From Nostoc sp. JL33 (GTDB lineage Bacteria; Cyanobacteriota; Cyanobacteriia; Cyanobacteriales; Nostocaceae): a stretch of 64,000 bases of DNA. Where the stretch lies: positions 27,942 through 91,941 of the forward strand of contig NZ_JABXKP010000082.1 in the NCBI RefSeq assembly GCF_017114985.1, in the 5' to 3' direction. The position numbers and the translations under genes were made by a program. This document shows, piece after piece, positions 31,159-41,187 of the stretch; the stretch's first letter is position 1, and each line of letters opens with the position of its first letter. The notes beneath the pieces were generated by a model, which worked only from the letters and a program-made list of their open reading frames with translations, made no database searches and had not been told where the DNA came from.

Positions 31159-33354
31159 ATGCTGAAGAAACTACAGAAAAAGCAAATTTCGATAATTGCG
31201 GGTGCAGCACTGTTTGCCTTTTTAGCTGGGGCAATGGTATCAGCACCTGAGATTGGCAAGTCTCTGGGTAAATGGCTCAAACTGAGTAAGAATCAAACAG
31301 AGCAAACATTAGAGGGTAGCATTGCCCAATCAGCCGTTCTCCCACTGGTATCAGAATCGCTGCCAGAACGGGCGGCAAAACTAACAGCGATCGCTGAAGA
31401 ATCGCGATCGCCAGACCGAAATCGCGCTCGTTATCTTTTGGCGAGTGATTATATTGAAAGAAGCCAAGCAAAAAAAGCGCTGGTTTTACTGGATGGATTA
31501 GAGAAAGACTATCCCCTCCTCGCGCCCTACATTTTGCTGAAACAGGCACAGGCACAGGATATACTGGGCGAGGATGGCAAAGCCTCGGATCTCAGGCGAA
31601 GCGTGCTCAAACAGTATCCCAAAGAAGCGGCAACAGTCAAAGCGCTATATCTGATTGCCCAACCGAAGCAACAAGAAACTGCGATCGCTCAATTTCCTTC
31701 CAATCCTCTGACTTGGGAAATTATCCGCAAACGCTTGCAAGAAAATCCGAACCAGCCACAATTACAATTGATTTTGGCTAAGTATGCCTATGACGAACCA
31801 GGCATAGTGGGCGTTTTGGATCAGCTAGTAAAAGAGCCTACCCTCAAACCCGAAGACTGGGAACTAATTGGTACAAGCTATTGGGAAAATAATCAATTTC
31901 TGAAGGCGGCTAATGCTTATGCCAATGCACCGAAAACATCGCGTAACCTCTACCGTACTGCACGGGGGTTACAGGTAGGAGGCAAAGATAAAGAAAAAGC
32001 GATCGCCACTTATAAACAAGTGGTACAGCAATTTCCAAATAGCGAAGAAACTGGAACTGCACTACTGCGGTTAGCAGAAACCGCAAAAACAGCTAAAGAC
32101 GGCTTACCCTATCTTGAGCAGGTAATTAGTAAATTTCCGAAACAAGCTGGTACTGCACTGGTACAAAAAGCTAAAACTCTCCAAGCCACGAATAATCAAA
32201 AGTCAGCTAGCGAGGCGTGGCAATTACTCATAGCCAAATACGGCAATTCTGATGAAGCCGCAGAGTACCGTTGGAAAATCGCCCAAGATAAAGCCAAAAC
32301 TAAAGATTACGTCGGGGCTTGGCAATGGGCACAACCAATTGTCACCAACAATCCCAACAGTATTTTGGCTCCGAGAGCGGGCTTTTGGGTAGGGAAATGG
32401 GCAGCTTTACTAGGGAAACAGCAGGAATCTCAAACTGCTTATGAGTATGTGATTAGCAACTTTGCCTACTCTTACTATGCATGGCGAGCAGCAACGATGC
32501 TGGGGCTAAATGTTGGCAACTTTGACAACGTGCGCGTCATGAACCCGGAAGTAATCACACCCCAGCGTCCATTACCGCCTGCTGGTTCTGAAACTTTCAA
32601 AGAATTATATCTGCTGGGTCAAGACCGCGATGCCTGGTTACAATGGGAAACAGAATTTCAGAACAAAATTCAGCCAACGGTAGCAGAGCAATTTACTGAA
32701 GGGTTGATGCGGCAGGCTAAGGGAGAAAATATCGTCGGAATTGACAAAATTTCTAAATTGGAAGATCGGGAAACACCAGCTGAACTTGCCCAATATCAGA
32801 CTCTGAGCAAACAAATCACCTACTGGCAAGCCCGTTATCCATTTCCTTATCTCCGGGAGATTGAAAAGTGGTCTACTGAGCGTAAACTCAATCCCCTGTT
32901 AGTCACTGCTTTAATGCGTCAAGAGTCACGGTTTGAGCCAAAAATCAAGTCCGTTGCGAACGCTACTGGTTTAATGCAGCTGTTGCCGAGTACAGCTAAA
33001 TGGATTGCGCCACAAATTAAGGTGGATATCAAAACCATAGACTTAGAAAATCCCAACGATAACATCATGCTGGGTACATGGTATTTGGATCATACCCATC
33101 AGCAATATAACAATAACTCCTTGCTGGCGATCGCCAGTTACAATGCTGGCCCCGGCAATGTCTCTAAATGGCTGCAAACTCAAACTACAAAAGATCCAGA
33201 TGAGTTTGTTGAAGAAATTCCCTTTGATGAAACCAAAAATTATGTGCGGCAAGTATTTGGCAACTATTGGAATTATCTGAGGCTTTACAACCCTGAGATT
33301 TCTAGCATCGTCGCAAAGTATTCGACTACACACCCAAAACTACCGCCGCAATAA
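31159..33354 (+). CDS. slt: Soluble lytic transglycosylase, Slt family
   Basis: The 731-residue protein has a membrane-anchor or signal segment (residues 9-28), a long superhelical region of TPR-like repeats (about 70-540), and a C-terminal GEWL-type domain (about 560-700). Catalytic motifs are visible: TALMRQESRFEPKIKSVANA with the catalytic Glu, GLMQLLPSTAKWIA, YNAGPGNVSKWL, and IPFDETKNYVRQVFGNY. It cleaves peptidoglycan between MurNAc and GlcNAc in the periplasm. Monocistronic. Confidence 0.95.
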   Translation: MLKKLQKKQISIIAGAALFAFLAGAMVSAPEIGKSLGKWLKLSKNQTEQTLEGSIAQSAVLPLVSESLPERAAKLTAIAEESRSPDRNRARYLLASDYIERSQAKKALVLLDGLEKDYPLLAPYILLKQAQAQDILGEDGKASDLRRSVLKQYPKEAATVKALYLIAQPKQQETAIAQFPSNPLTWEIIRKRLQENPNQPQLQLILAKYAYDEPGIVGVLDQLVKEPTLKPEDWELIGTSYWENNQFLKAANAYANAPKTSRNLYRTARGLQVGGKDKEKAIATYKQVVQQFPNSEETGTALLRLAETAKTAKDGLPYLEQVISKFPKQAGTALVQKAKTLQATNNQKSASEAWQLLIAKYGNSDEAAEYRWKIAQDKAKTKDYVGAWQWAQPIVTNNPNSILAPRAGFWVGKWAALLGKQQESQTAYEYVISNFAYSYYAWRAATMLGLNVGNFDNVRVMNPEVITPQRPLPPAGSETFKELYLLGQDRDAWLQWETEFQNKIQPTVAEQFTEGLMRQAKGENIVGIDKISKLEDRETPAELAQYQTLSKQITYWQARYPFPYLREIEKWSTERKLNPLLVTALMRQESRFEPKIKSVANATGLMQLLPSTAKWIAPQIKVDIKTIDLENPNDNIMLGTWYLDHTHQQYNNNSLLAIASYNAGPGNVSKWLQTQTTKDPDEFVEEIPFDETKNYVRQVFGNYWNYLRLYNPEISSIVAKYSTTHPKLPPQ

Positions 33355-33394
33355 TTTTGCTGTTAATCAGGAGGTAGGGAGCAGGGGATTTGAA

Positions 33395-33472
33395 ATATGC
33401 GTTATCCAAAATCCTTGTAGAGACGTAGCAGTGCTACGTCTCTACATTCTTTTTTACTCCTATGTCTATTAA
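33395..33472. repeat. Small palindromic element (tatgcgttaccca ... actcctatgtctatta)
   Basis: It contains the hairpin gtagagacgtagcagtgctac and ends tttttactcctatgtctatt. A second copy is at 48661-48761 with a better preserved left end. Confidence 0.8.
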
Positions 33473-33592
33473 ACCTCTTGCATAAATCAAAAATAAGAAC
33501 CCCACCCCGCCAAAGCTACGCTTTGTCTCCCCTCCCCGCTTGCGGGGAGGGGTTGGGGGTGGGGTGTTAGGGACTTTTGCAAGAAAGTCTAT
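33467..33592. repeat. Interspersed palindromic repeat (copy B)
   Basis: Carries gaaccccaccccgccaaagc, the hairpin cccctccccgcttgcggggagg, and ends ttgcaagaaagtct. The left two thirds are the inverse of 10098-10183. Imperfect ends (ctcttgcataaa and tttgcaagaaag) suggest a non-autonomous element. Confidence 0.8.
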
Positions 33593-33593
33593 T

Positions 33594-33681
33594 CAATACG
33601 GTTCGGTTAAGGCAAGAGACGCGATTTATCGCGTCTTTGCGATTAGTGGCGTGTCATCAAAAACCTTATCTAACCGTATTG
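33594..33681. mobile_element. Small MITE-like element (caatacggtt ends)
   Basis: Ends caatacggttcggttaagg and ccttatctaaccgtattg are imperfect inverted repeats, 88 bp apart overall, around a hairpin agacgcgatttatcgcgtct. No coding capacity. Confidence 0.78.
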
Positions 33682-34052
33682 TATGTCTATTGGGCAGTGT
33701 TTAACCGGACATGATATAACCAAGTACTAACCCTTTCAAGGTTAATAACCTAGTACTTACGCACTGTAGAAATGCATCGTGATCCCAATTAACGATGTTG
33801 ACGAAGTTTTCAGGCTTTTCTTAATTATGCTGCGATGCCTACGGCGGTAAACTACGTAAATAGACCATGCTGTAGGGACACAGCAATGCTGTTACCGAAA
33901 GATATGGTTTTTAACCTTGATTCATATTTGGTATTTCTTGTCAATGCGATTTGTTGTCAGTCCCTAATACCAATTTGAAAAATGATGGCGACAGATGAAT
34001 TCGCACCAAGACGATTCCCAATCCAAAATCCCAAATGGTATAAGCCTGAAGA

Positions 34053-37000
34053 ATGAAAGCACCATTACCTGATAACGAAATACAGCGAATCGAATCTCTT
34101 TTGCAGTATAAGATCCTCGATACTCGTTCGGAAGCTGCCTTTGACGACCTCACCCATTTAGCCTCATATATTTGTGGAACTCCGATTGCCTTAATCAGTT
34201 TAATTGATAGCGATCGCCAGTGGTTCAAGTCAAAAGTTGGAATGGAAGCCCTACAAACACCCCGAAATGTCGCATTCTGCGCCCATGCTATTATGCAACC
34301 TGAAGTTTTTATTGTGCCTGATGCCACAAAAGACGAAAGGTTCGCTACAAACCCGCTAGTCACATCTGACCCGAATGTTCGGTTTTATGCTGGTGTACCC
34401 CTGATTAACCCTGAAGGATATGCACTAGGAACACTTTGTGTAATTGACCATGTACCAAGAAACCTCTCTGCCAAACAAGTTGAAGCATTACGAATTCTAG
34501 GTAGCCAGGTAATCAAGCAATTAGAAATGCGGCGCAACTTAGGAAGTTTGGTATTGGGAAGTGATACACGCAAACAGACGCAGAAGGGACGCAAACAATT
34601 TTTTAAAAGAGTAGCCGTAGGGTTTGGGTTGGCGTTGGCAATTTTAGTCCTGATTTGCGCGTTCTTCTATCAGACTACGGGAGTGTTGATTAATACTAGT
34701 GAAAAGTTGAACAACACCCAACTGACAATCAATAGCTTGCAAGAACTGCTGTCTAATATCAAGGATGCTGAAACCGGACAACGCGGTTATATACTCACTA
34801 GACAGGATGCGTATCTAAAATCATATCAGACAGCAATTACCAAACTTGTTCCCGAAATTAAACAGCTAAGAAAATTAACAGCAGATGATCCTAAGCAACT
34901 GAGTCAAATCAACACCCTTGAACCCCTGATTGCAGTAAAACTTACCGAACTGAAAAAGACTATCGACTTGCGCCAGAATTTAGGATTAGATGCTGCATTG
35001 GAGGTAATAAATACAAATCAGGGAAATAACTTAATGAGTGATATCCGCAATATCATTCGTGAGATGGAAAACAAAGAGACGGAAGAACTTCAGCAGCAGT
35101 TAAAAATCACAAAAACTAGTGTCGGCAATACTCTTTTGACACTTGCGATCGCTATTTGTCTAAGTTTTCTGATTCTGGCTATACTCTACTACTTGATTTA
35201 TCGTCAGGGAAAACAGCGTAAATTAACAGAGGAGACACTGAGCAAAGAACGCAACTTTATCTCAGCAGTCCTTGATACAGCCAGCACTTTGGTAATAGTT
35301 CTTGACACACAAGGGCAAATCGTCCGCTTCAATCAAGCTTGTGAAAAAACAACTGGTTACTCATTTGATCAGGTGAGAGGAAGGCATTTCTGGAATTTGT
35401 TTCTACTTCCAGAAGATATCGAGCCGATTAAAGCAGTTTTTCAGCAGTTACGATCTGGTGAAGCGCTCAAAGAATACCAAAACTATTGGGTAGCTAAAGA
35501 TGGCAGTCGGCGGCTGATTGCCTGGGCTAACACTATTTTGCAAGACGATGAGGGCGACGTTGAATATATTATTGGCACAGGTATTGACATCAGCGATGTC
35601 TACGACGAACTTCGCTTACGCAAACGAGCTGAAGAGCATCTCAAAGCAGAGTATTCTACAACGCGCGTCTTAGCAGATTCAACTACAATCAACGAAGCCA
35701 TGCCCCAAATCCTCCAAGGAATCTGCGAAAGTTTGGGATGGGATTTAAGTGAATTTTGGATAGTAGATCAACGAGCAAATCTACTAAGTCTGCTAAATGT
35801 ATGGTATAAAATATCCTACAAGATGCAAGAATTTGACATCCTAAGTCGGCAGACGACGTTTGCACCAGGAATTGGGCTGCCTGGTGGTGTCTGGGCTAGT
35901 GCTGAACCTGTTTGGATCGCTGATGTCGTTAAAGATCAGAATTTCATCCGCTCTCAAATCGCTGCCCAAGCAGAACTGCACGGAGCTTTCGGTTTTCCGA
36001 TCCGTAGTGGTAAAAAAATCTTCGGTGTAATTACCTGCTTTAGCCATCAGATCGAGCAACCTGACCCAGATTTAGCAAAAGTGATGAATTCTATTGGTGA
36101 GCAAGTAGGGCAGTTTATTGAGCGCAAGCAGGCAGAAGAAGAACTGCAACGCCAAAACTTGCGATCGCAACTATTTACTGAAATCACCCTGAAGATTCGT
36201 CAGTCTTTGCAAATCAAAGAAATTCTCCAAATCACTGTTACGGAGGTACAAAAAATTCTCCATAGCGATCGAGTTTTAATTTATCAACCTTTGGCAGATG
36301 GATCTGAAGCCACCGTGGTGGAGGCAGTAATTTCTGGCTGGCTGGCAATCAAAGATAAAAAGCTCACCGATGCTTACTTTCAAACCGAATACATACAGCA
36401 GTACCATCTACAGCAGCACCGTCAAAGAGGGTCTTTGGCGCTGGCTGAATTCGATATAGTTGAAGCCCAAAAAAGCCAAATGGAATTGCTGCAACAATTT
36501 GGCGTCAAGTCCGATTTGGTCATACCCCTTCTTGTCAAAGAAGAACTCTGCGGTTTGCTGATTGTCCATCAGTGTGGCAGTTCCCGCCACTGGTCTAGCT
36601 TTGAAACTCATCTTTTACGGCAAATAGCTGACCAAGTAGGTATTGCCTTAGCCCAAGCCCAAATGTTAAACGCGGAAACTCAACAGCGACGAGAACTCGA
36701 AATTGCCCGTCAGCAAGCGGAATTAGCTTCTAAAACCAAAAGTGCGTTTTTGGCGAACATGAGCCATGAAATTCGGACTCCGATGAATGCTGTGTTGGGG
36801 ATGACAGGCTTAATGTTAGAAACTCCCCTAAACTCGGAGCAACGGGATTTTATCGAAACAATTCGCATTAGCGGAGACGCTCTGTTAAGTCTGATCAACG
36901 AAATTTTGGATCTGTCCAAACTTGAGGCTGGGGAAATGGCACTAGAAACTCTAGATTTTGACTTATCTATTTGTGTAGAAGAGGTGTTGGAATTATTGGC

Positions 37001-38747
37001 TCCCTTAGCTCATAATAAGGGATTAGAAATTGCAGCGTTGATCTATGATAATGTCCCCACCCACCTTCAAGGCGATCCTGGTCGCCTGCGGCAAATTATC
37101 ATGAATCTGATCAGCAATGCGATCAAGTTCACCAGCAATGGAGAGGTAGTATTACGAGTAGAATTGCGATCGCTTTCCTCTACTACAGCCAGCATTTATT
37201 TTGCCGTCACAGATACTGGTGTTGGCATTACCCCTGAAGATCAATGCAAACTCTTTAGACCATTTACCCAAGTAGATGCTTCCACCACCCGCAAATATGG
37301 CGGCACAGGTTTGGGATTAGCCATCTGCAAGCAACTGGTGAGCTTGATGGCAGGAGAAATTGGCGTAGAGAGTCGGTTGGGGAAAGGATCTAAGTTTTGG
37401 TTTGAAGTAATTCTTGCCAAGCAACTTAACCCTATTTCCTCAGAAGGCGAACCCGAACTTTTGCTCAATCGCCGCTTGTTAATAGTCGATGATAATGCTA
37501 CTAATCGCAAAATCATCCACTATCAAGCTACCCGTTGGGGAATGCTGGTGGATCAGGCTGCTTCGGCTACGACTGCCCTCAAAGCTATTCAGGAGGCTGC
37601 CAAGCAAAAAAATTTCTATGACGTTGCTGTGATTAATATGCAGATGCCAGAAATAGATGGCATTACTTTGGGAGAACAAATTAAGACAAATTCAGCGATC
37701 GCTGGGCTGCCTTTGATTATACTTACTCCTACTAATCAACGGGATGGAATCCAACGGGCGCTAAAAATAGGATTTGCGGCTTATTTGGTCAAACCTGTTA
37801 AGCCGTCTCGACTCCTCGATACCATCATGACTATTTTAGGAATGAAGCCGGAACAAGAGGAGTCAGGAGTCAGAATACATTCCTCAGAATACATTCCTCA
37901 GGAGTTAAAACTGAAAAATTACGGAAATAACAGCAACTATCTTTCTCCTAGCTGCCCGTTCCTGGCTCCTGACTCCCCCAGACTTAGAATTCTCGTAGCT
38001 GAAGATAATTTGGTGAATCAGAAAGTTGCCTTAAAGCAACTCCAAAGCCTGGGTTATAGCGCTGATGTCGCTGGTAATGGCAAAGAAGTTTTGCAGTTAT
38101 TAAAAAAAATTCCCTACGATTTAATTCTGATGGATTCCCAAATGCCAGTTCTCGACGGTTTAGAAACCACAAAAGAAATTCATCGTTGGCAAGAAAGCAG
38201 CTTTGTCAGTGGTCATCGTCCTGTAGTAATTGCGATGACAGCTAATGCCATGAAAGAAGACCAACAAATGTGTCTAGATGCCGGAATGGACGACTATTTG
38301 AGCAAGCCAGTAATCAAAGAAAAATTGGGGGCGGCGCTAGAGCATTGGAGAAGTGTGATATTCACGGCAAAACAAGCAGCAGCCTTAGAGTCAGATGCAG
38401 GTTTAGTTAACCTCCAAATTGATTGGGAACGTTTGCATCAACTCTCAGAAAACAACCCAGAATTTGAATTGGAACTACTGCAAATGTTTGTTGAAGATAT
38501 TCAACCGCGTCTAGAGGTAATTAAAATAGCGATCGCTGCTCATGACTTTCAGGAACTAGCGCTCCAAGCCCATCAAATTAAAGGCGCTAGTGCCAACATG
38601 GGGGCTACAACCATGCATCTGGCCGCAGAAAAACTAGAAGAATTCGCTCGCAAGCAAGAGCGTCGAGGTACTACTAACTTCATCTCAGAATTAGAAGAGT
38701 TTGTTAAACGCATCCAAGAATTTTTAATCAATAATTCTAACTCATAA
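34053..38747 (+). CDS. Hybrid sensor histidine kinase GAF-CHASE3-PAS-GAF-GAF-HK-REC-REC-HPt
   Basis: The 1564-residue protein has an N-terminal GAF (about 20-165), a membrane segment (188-208), CHASE3 (215-350), a second membrane segment (358-385), PAS (400-515), two GAFs (525-880), HisKA with His905 (FLANMSHEIRTPMNAVLGM), HATPase (1015-1130), two receivers and an HPt with His1507 (AHQIKGASANMG). Receiver 2 has the phosphoacceptor Asp1361 (LMDSQMP). Receiver 1 has Asn1195 (VINMQMP) in that place and should not be phosphorylated there. The linker between the receivers (37855-37980) derives from short repeats. It lies next to partner-switch genes; the signal is unknown. Confidence 0.93.
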   Translation: MKAPLPDNEIQRIESLLQYKILDTRSEAAFDDLTHLASYICGTPIALISLIDSDRQWFKSKVGMEALQTPRNVAFCAHAIMQPEVFIVPDATKDERFATNPLVTSDPNVRFYAGVPLINPEGYALGTLCVIDHVPRNLSAKQVEALRILGSQVIKQLEMRRNLGSLVLGSDTRKQTQKGRKQFFKRVAVGFGLALAILVLICAFFYQTTGVLINTSEKLNNTQLTINSLQELLSNIKDAETGQRGYILTRQDAYLKSYQTAITKLVPEIKQLRKLTADDPKQLSQINTLEPLIAVKLTELKKTIDLRQNLGLDAALEVINTNQGNNLMSDIRNIIREMENKETEELQQQLKITKTSVGNTLLTLAIAICLSFLILAILYYLIYRQGKQRKLTEETLSKERNFISAVLDTASTLVIVLDTQGQIVRFNQACEKTTGYSFDQVRGRHFWNLFLLPEDIEPIKAVFQQLRSGEALKEYQNYWVAKDGSRRLIAWANTILQDDEGDVEYIIGTGIDISDVYDELRLRKRAEEHLKAEYSTTRVLADSTTINEAMPQILQGICESLGWDLSEFWIVDQRANLLSLLNVWYKISYKMQEFDILSRQTTFAPGIGLPGGVWASAEPVWIADVVKDQNFIRSQIAAQAELHGAFGFPIRSGKKIFGVITCFSHQIEQPDPDLAKVMNSIGEQVGQFIERKQAEEELQRQNLRSQLFTEITLKIRQSLQIKEILQITVTEVQKILHSDRVLIYQPLADGSEATVVEAVISGWLAIKDKKLTDAYFQTEYIQQYHLQQHRQRGSLALAEFDIVEAQKSQMELLQQFGVKSDLVIPLLVKEELCGLLIVHQCGSSRHWSSFETHLLRQIADQVGIALAQAQMLNAETQQRRELEIARQQAELASKTKSAFLANMSHEIRTPMNAVLGMTGLMLETPLNSEQRDFIETIRISGDALLSLINEILDLSKLEAGEMALETLDFDLSICVEEVLELLAPLAHNKGLEIAALIYDNVPTHLQGDPGRLRQIIMNLISNAIKFTSNGEVVLRVELRSLSSTTASIYFAVTDTGVGITPEDQCKLFRPFTQVDASTTRKYGGTGLGLAICKQLVSLMAGEIGVESRLGKGSKFWFEVILAKQLNPISSEGEPELLLNRRLLIVDDNATNRKIIHYQATRWGMLVDQAASATTALKAIQEAAKQKNFYDVAVINMQMPEIDGITLGEQIKTNSAIAGLPLIILTPTNQRDGIQRALKIGFAAYLVKPVKPSRLLDTIMTILGMKPEQEESGVRIHSSEYIPQELKLKNYGNNSNYLSPSCPFLAPDSPRLRILVAEDNLVNQKVALKQLQSLGYSADVAGNGKEVLQLLKKIPYDLILMDSQMPVLDGLETTKEIHRWQESSFVSGHRPVVIAMTANAMKEDQQMCLDAGMDDYLSKPVIKEKLGAALEHWRSVIFTAKQAAALESDAGLVNLQIDWERLHQLSENNPEFELELLQMFVEDIQPRLEVIKIAIAAHDFQELALQAHQIKGASANMGATTMHLAAEKLEEFARKQERRGTTNFISELEEFVKRIQEFLINNSNS

Positions 38748-38754
38748 CTCCTCT

Positions 38755-39171
38755 TTAATAATATTTCCTAATAAATAAACAGCAACGATTATCTCGTGTC
38801 GGCTCATAAGTCAACTTGTCGGCAATCGCGGACATGATTTTTAAACCACGACCACGCTTTTGCTCATTCTCCTCAAATTCACATGTTTGCCGCAATTTAT
38901 GCTCTAAGTCAAAGGGTTCACCTTGAGACCAGATACGAATTTCTATGTATTCATCTAACCGCAGAGCTTCTATTTCAATAGGAGTTTCAATGGGTAAATT
39001 CCTATGGGCATGTTCAACAATGTTAGTAAAGCCTTCCATCAAAAGCGTTTGACATTGCCACCAAATTTGTTGATCGGGAATAGCTGGTTCATTCATCTGC
39101 TCGAACCAAGACAACACTTGAGGCGATGCTGTCAGGTCTGTGTTGACTTTTAGATAAATTTTATTTTTCAC
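38755..39171 (-). CDS. Anti-sigma regulatory factor-type ATPase (RsbW/SpoIIAB-like)
   Basis: The 138-residue protein has the HATPase_c fold of serine kinases that bind STAS antagonists: N-box LLMEGFTNIVEHAHRN (about 46-61), G1 region IRIWSQGEPFDLE, and RGRGLKIMSAIADKL (about 111-125). In the family it phosphorylates a STAS protein and sequesters a sigma factor or other target. It converges with the hybrid kinase gene (7 bp) and is divergent from the phosphatase gene. Its likely partners are the products of 39322-40512 and 40555-40881. Confidence 0.87.
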   Translation of the reverse strand: MKNKIYLKVNTDLTASPQVLSWFEQMNEPAIPDQQIWWQCQTLLMEGFTNIVEHAHRNLPIETPIEIEALRLDEYIEIRIWSQGEPFDLEHKLRQTCEFEENEQKRGRGLKIMSAIADKLTYEPTRDNRCCLFIRKYY

Positions 39172-39321
39172 TTTTTAACCAAGAAAATACTTTTAAATCA
39201 TCGGATTCGGTAATTAATTTATTTAATTTGAGTATTTTCACTATACATTAAAAATTAAATTGCATATAAGTTAAATTAAAGCAACTATTTACTGCTCATT
39301 TTACTTAGGAAAATTTAATTT

Positions 39322-40512
39322 ATGTTTAAAATTCTGGTTATTGATGATGACCCTATAGTGCGAACAGTACTGAAAAGAACACTCGAAAAGCAGGGTTATG
39401 ATACCAGTGTAGCCAGCAATGGCGAGTCAGGAATTACACAAGCACAATTACTACATCCAGCTCTGATTATCTGTGACTGGATGATGCCCCAGCTAGATGG
39501 ACTAGAAGTGTGTCGTCGAATTAGAGCAGATCCAGAGTTGGCAACTACTTTTTTTATTTTATTGACGGCTAGGGGAGCAGCTCCAGGAGATGAGGAAGAT
39601 AGAGTTAAGGGACTTGACGCTGGAGCAGACGAGTTTATCTCTAAACCAATAGAGATGAATGAATTGAAAGCACGGGTAAGAGCAGGATTAAGGTTACATC
39701 AGCTGAATCGGGATTTACAAAGTCAAAAAGAAGCTTTGGAGACACTCAATCAGGATTTACAAAACCAAAAGCAAATTTTGGAGGCAGAATTAGCTGAGGC
39801 GGCTGATTATGTGCGATCGCTTTTACCTTCACCGCTTGTTGGAGCAGTAACTACAGAAAATTTGTTTATTCCCTCAGCACAGCTAGGGGGCGATTGCTTC
39901 GATCATCATTGGATTGACGAGGATAATTTAGCAATTTATTTGTTAGATGTATCAGGACATGGGGTGGGTTCAGCCCTCCTATCTGTATCTGTGCTGAATA
40001 TTTTGCGATCGCAATCTCTACCGAACACTAACTTTTGTCAACCAAGTGAAGTCCTGAAAGCCCTGAATCACGCCTTCCAAATGAGCAAGCACGGTGATAA
40101 ATACTTCACAATCTGGTATGGAGTTTATCACCGCCTTAAACGTCAACTCATTTATGGCAACGCCGGACATCCACCAGCTTTACTATTATCTAATACCTCT
40201 ACAACAAACATCCAAGTTAAACAGCTAAGTTCTTTAGACCTACCAATTGGCTTTTTACCTGATGTCCAATTTGAGGATACTGTTTTTGATATCGAACAAA
40301 ATAGCACTTTATATATCTTTAGTGATGGTGCTTATGAAATTAATCAGTCAGATGGGAGAATTTGGGGTATTGATGCTTTCATTGACTTACTAACCGAATA
40401 TAGCCAGAAAGATACCTGTAACCTAAATCAACTATTAGCGAACATTCTTACCTTAAATGCTCAAGATAATCTTGATGATGATTTATCTTTGGTAAAAGTT
40501 AACTTTGGTTAG
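39322..40512 (+). CDS. Response regulator-PP2C phosphatase (RsbU/SpoIIE type)
   Basis: The 396-residue protein has an N-terminal receiver (1-125; IDDDP, phosphoacceptor in IICDWMMPQLDG, SKPIE), a coiled-coil linker (125-165; QKEALETLNQDLQNQKQ repeats) and a PP2C-SpoIIE phosphatase domain (about 185-396) with GGDCFD, YLLDVSGHGVGSALLS, YGNAGHPPALL and FSDGAYE metal-site motifs. It should dephosphorylate a STAS protein when its receiver is phosphorylated, linking two-component signalling to partner switching. It follows a large hybrid kinase locus that could feed it. Confidence 0.93.
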   Translation: MFKILVIDDDPIVRTVLKRTLEKQGYDTSVASNGESGITQAQLLHPALIICDWMMPQLDGLEVCRRIRADPELATTFFILLTARGAAPGDEEDRVKGLDAGADEFISKPIEMNELKARVRAGLRLHQLNRDLQSQKEALETLNQDLQNQKQILEAELAEAADYVRSLLPSPLVGAVTTENLFIPSAQLGGDCFDHHWIDEDNLAIYLLDVSGHGVGSALLSVSVLNILRSQSLPNTNFCQPSEVLKALNHAFQMSKHGDKYFTIWYGVYHRLKRQLIYGNAGHPPALLLSNTSTTNIQVKQLSSLDLPIGFLPDVQFEDTVFDIEQNSTLYIFSDGAYEINQSDGRIWGIDAFIDLLTEYSQKDTCNLNQLLANILTLNAQDNLDDDLSLVKVNFG

Positions 40513-40554
40513 TCTAGTCAAATGTGCATATTGAATTTTGTCTTTTCTAGCAGC

Positions 40555-40881
40555 TTACTGTGTTGTCCATACTTGGCGCTTGAATTCATCCTGGTCAGCA
40601 AATGTTTGAAAAATTCTATCCATTTTAGTCAGTTCAAATAACATCCTGACTTGGGCGCTGATCGAACAGACAAAAAATTTACCATTAGCAGTTCGTACCA
40701 TTTGCATTGCTGCTACTAAAGCACCTAAACCAGAGCTATCAATAAAGCTTACTTCTTTAAGATCAAGTAACAAAACATTGACTCCATTGGACACAATGTT
40801 GCTAACTTCACGACGTAGTTCATTACCTCTGATACCATCTAAGTTACCAGATAATTCTAGTACTGTTACGCTCATTTTCAT
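40555..40881 (-). CDS. STAS-domain anti-sigma factor antagonist
   Basis: The 108-residue single STAS domain contains VNVLLLDLKEVSFIDSSGLG, where the Ser of DSSG is the usual phosphorylation site. Start MKMSVTVLELSGNLDG; the second Met (MSVTV) is an alternative. It is convergent with the REC-PP2C gene (42 bp). With the kinase at 38755-39171 and this phosphatase it makes a complete partner-switching set. Confidence 0.9.
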   Translation of the reverse strand: MKMSVTVLELSGNLDGIRGNELRREVSNIVSNGVNVLLLDLKEVSFIDSSGLGALVAAMQMVRTANGKFFVCSISAQVRMLFELTKMDRIFQTFADQDEFKRQVWTTQ

Positions 40882-41187
40882 GGGTTTATTGTCCTATCTT
40901 TTGCTTAAAAACTATATATTTATATATTGGCATTACCTAATGCAAACGGCAATAGATATAGCAATTCCCAGAGTGTACTAGAAGGATAACCCCCGGTAGA
41001 ATTGTTAAACAAAAAATCGATACCTTCAATCCTCAACAACCAAAAATTCTGGAAGATCGATTCAAAAGTTACGATCTTTCTGCTTAAGGGTTCTTAAATT
41101 CTCGCAGGGCTATTTGGGCAAGGAGATTTTGTTGTTATGCTTAAATTATGAGAGCAAGTAGCTAAATTTAGATTGGCGGTTTGTAAC

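Larger units (their letters stand above)
33355..34052. other. Repeat-stacked spacer
   Basis: Three small palindromic elements are packed end to end: 33395-33472, 33467-33592 and 33594-33681. The remaining 370 bp (33682-34052) contain no gene that I can support and should hold the hybrid kinase promoter. Confidence 0.65.
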
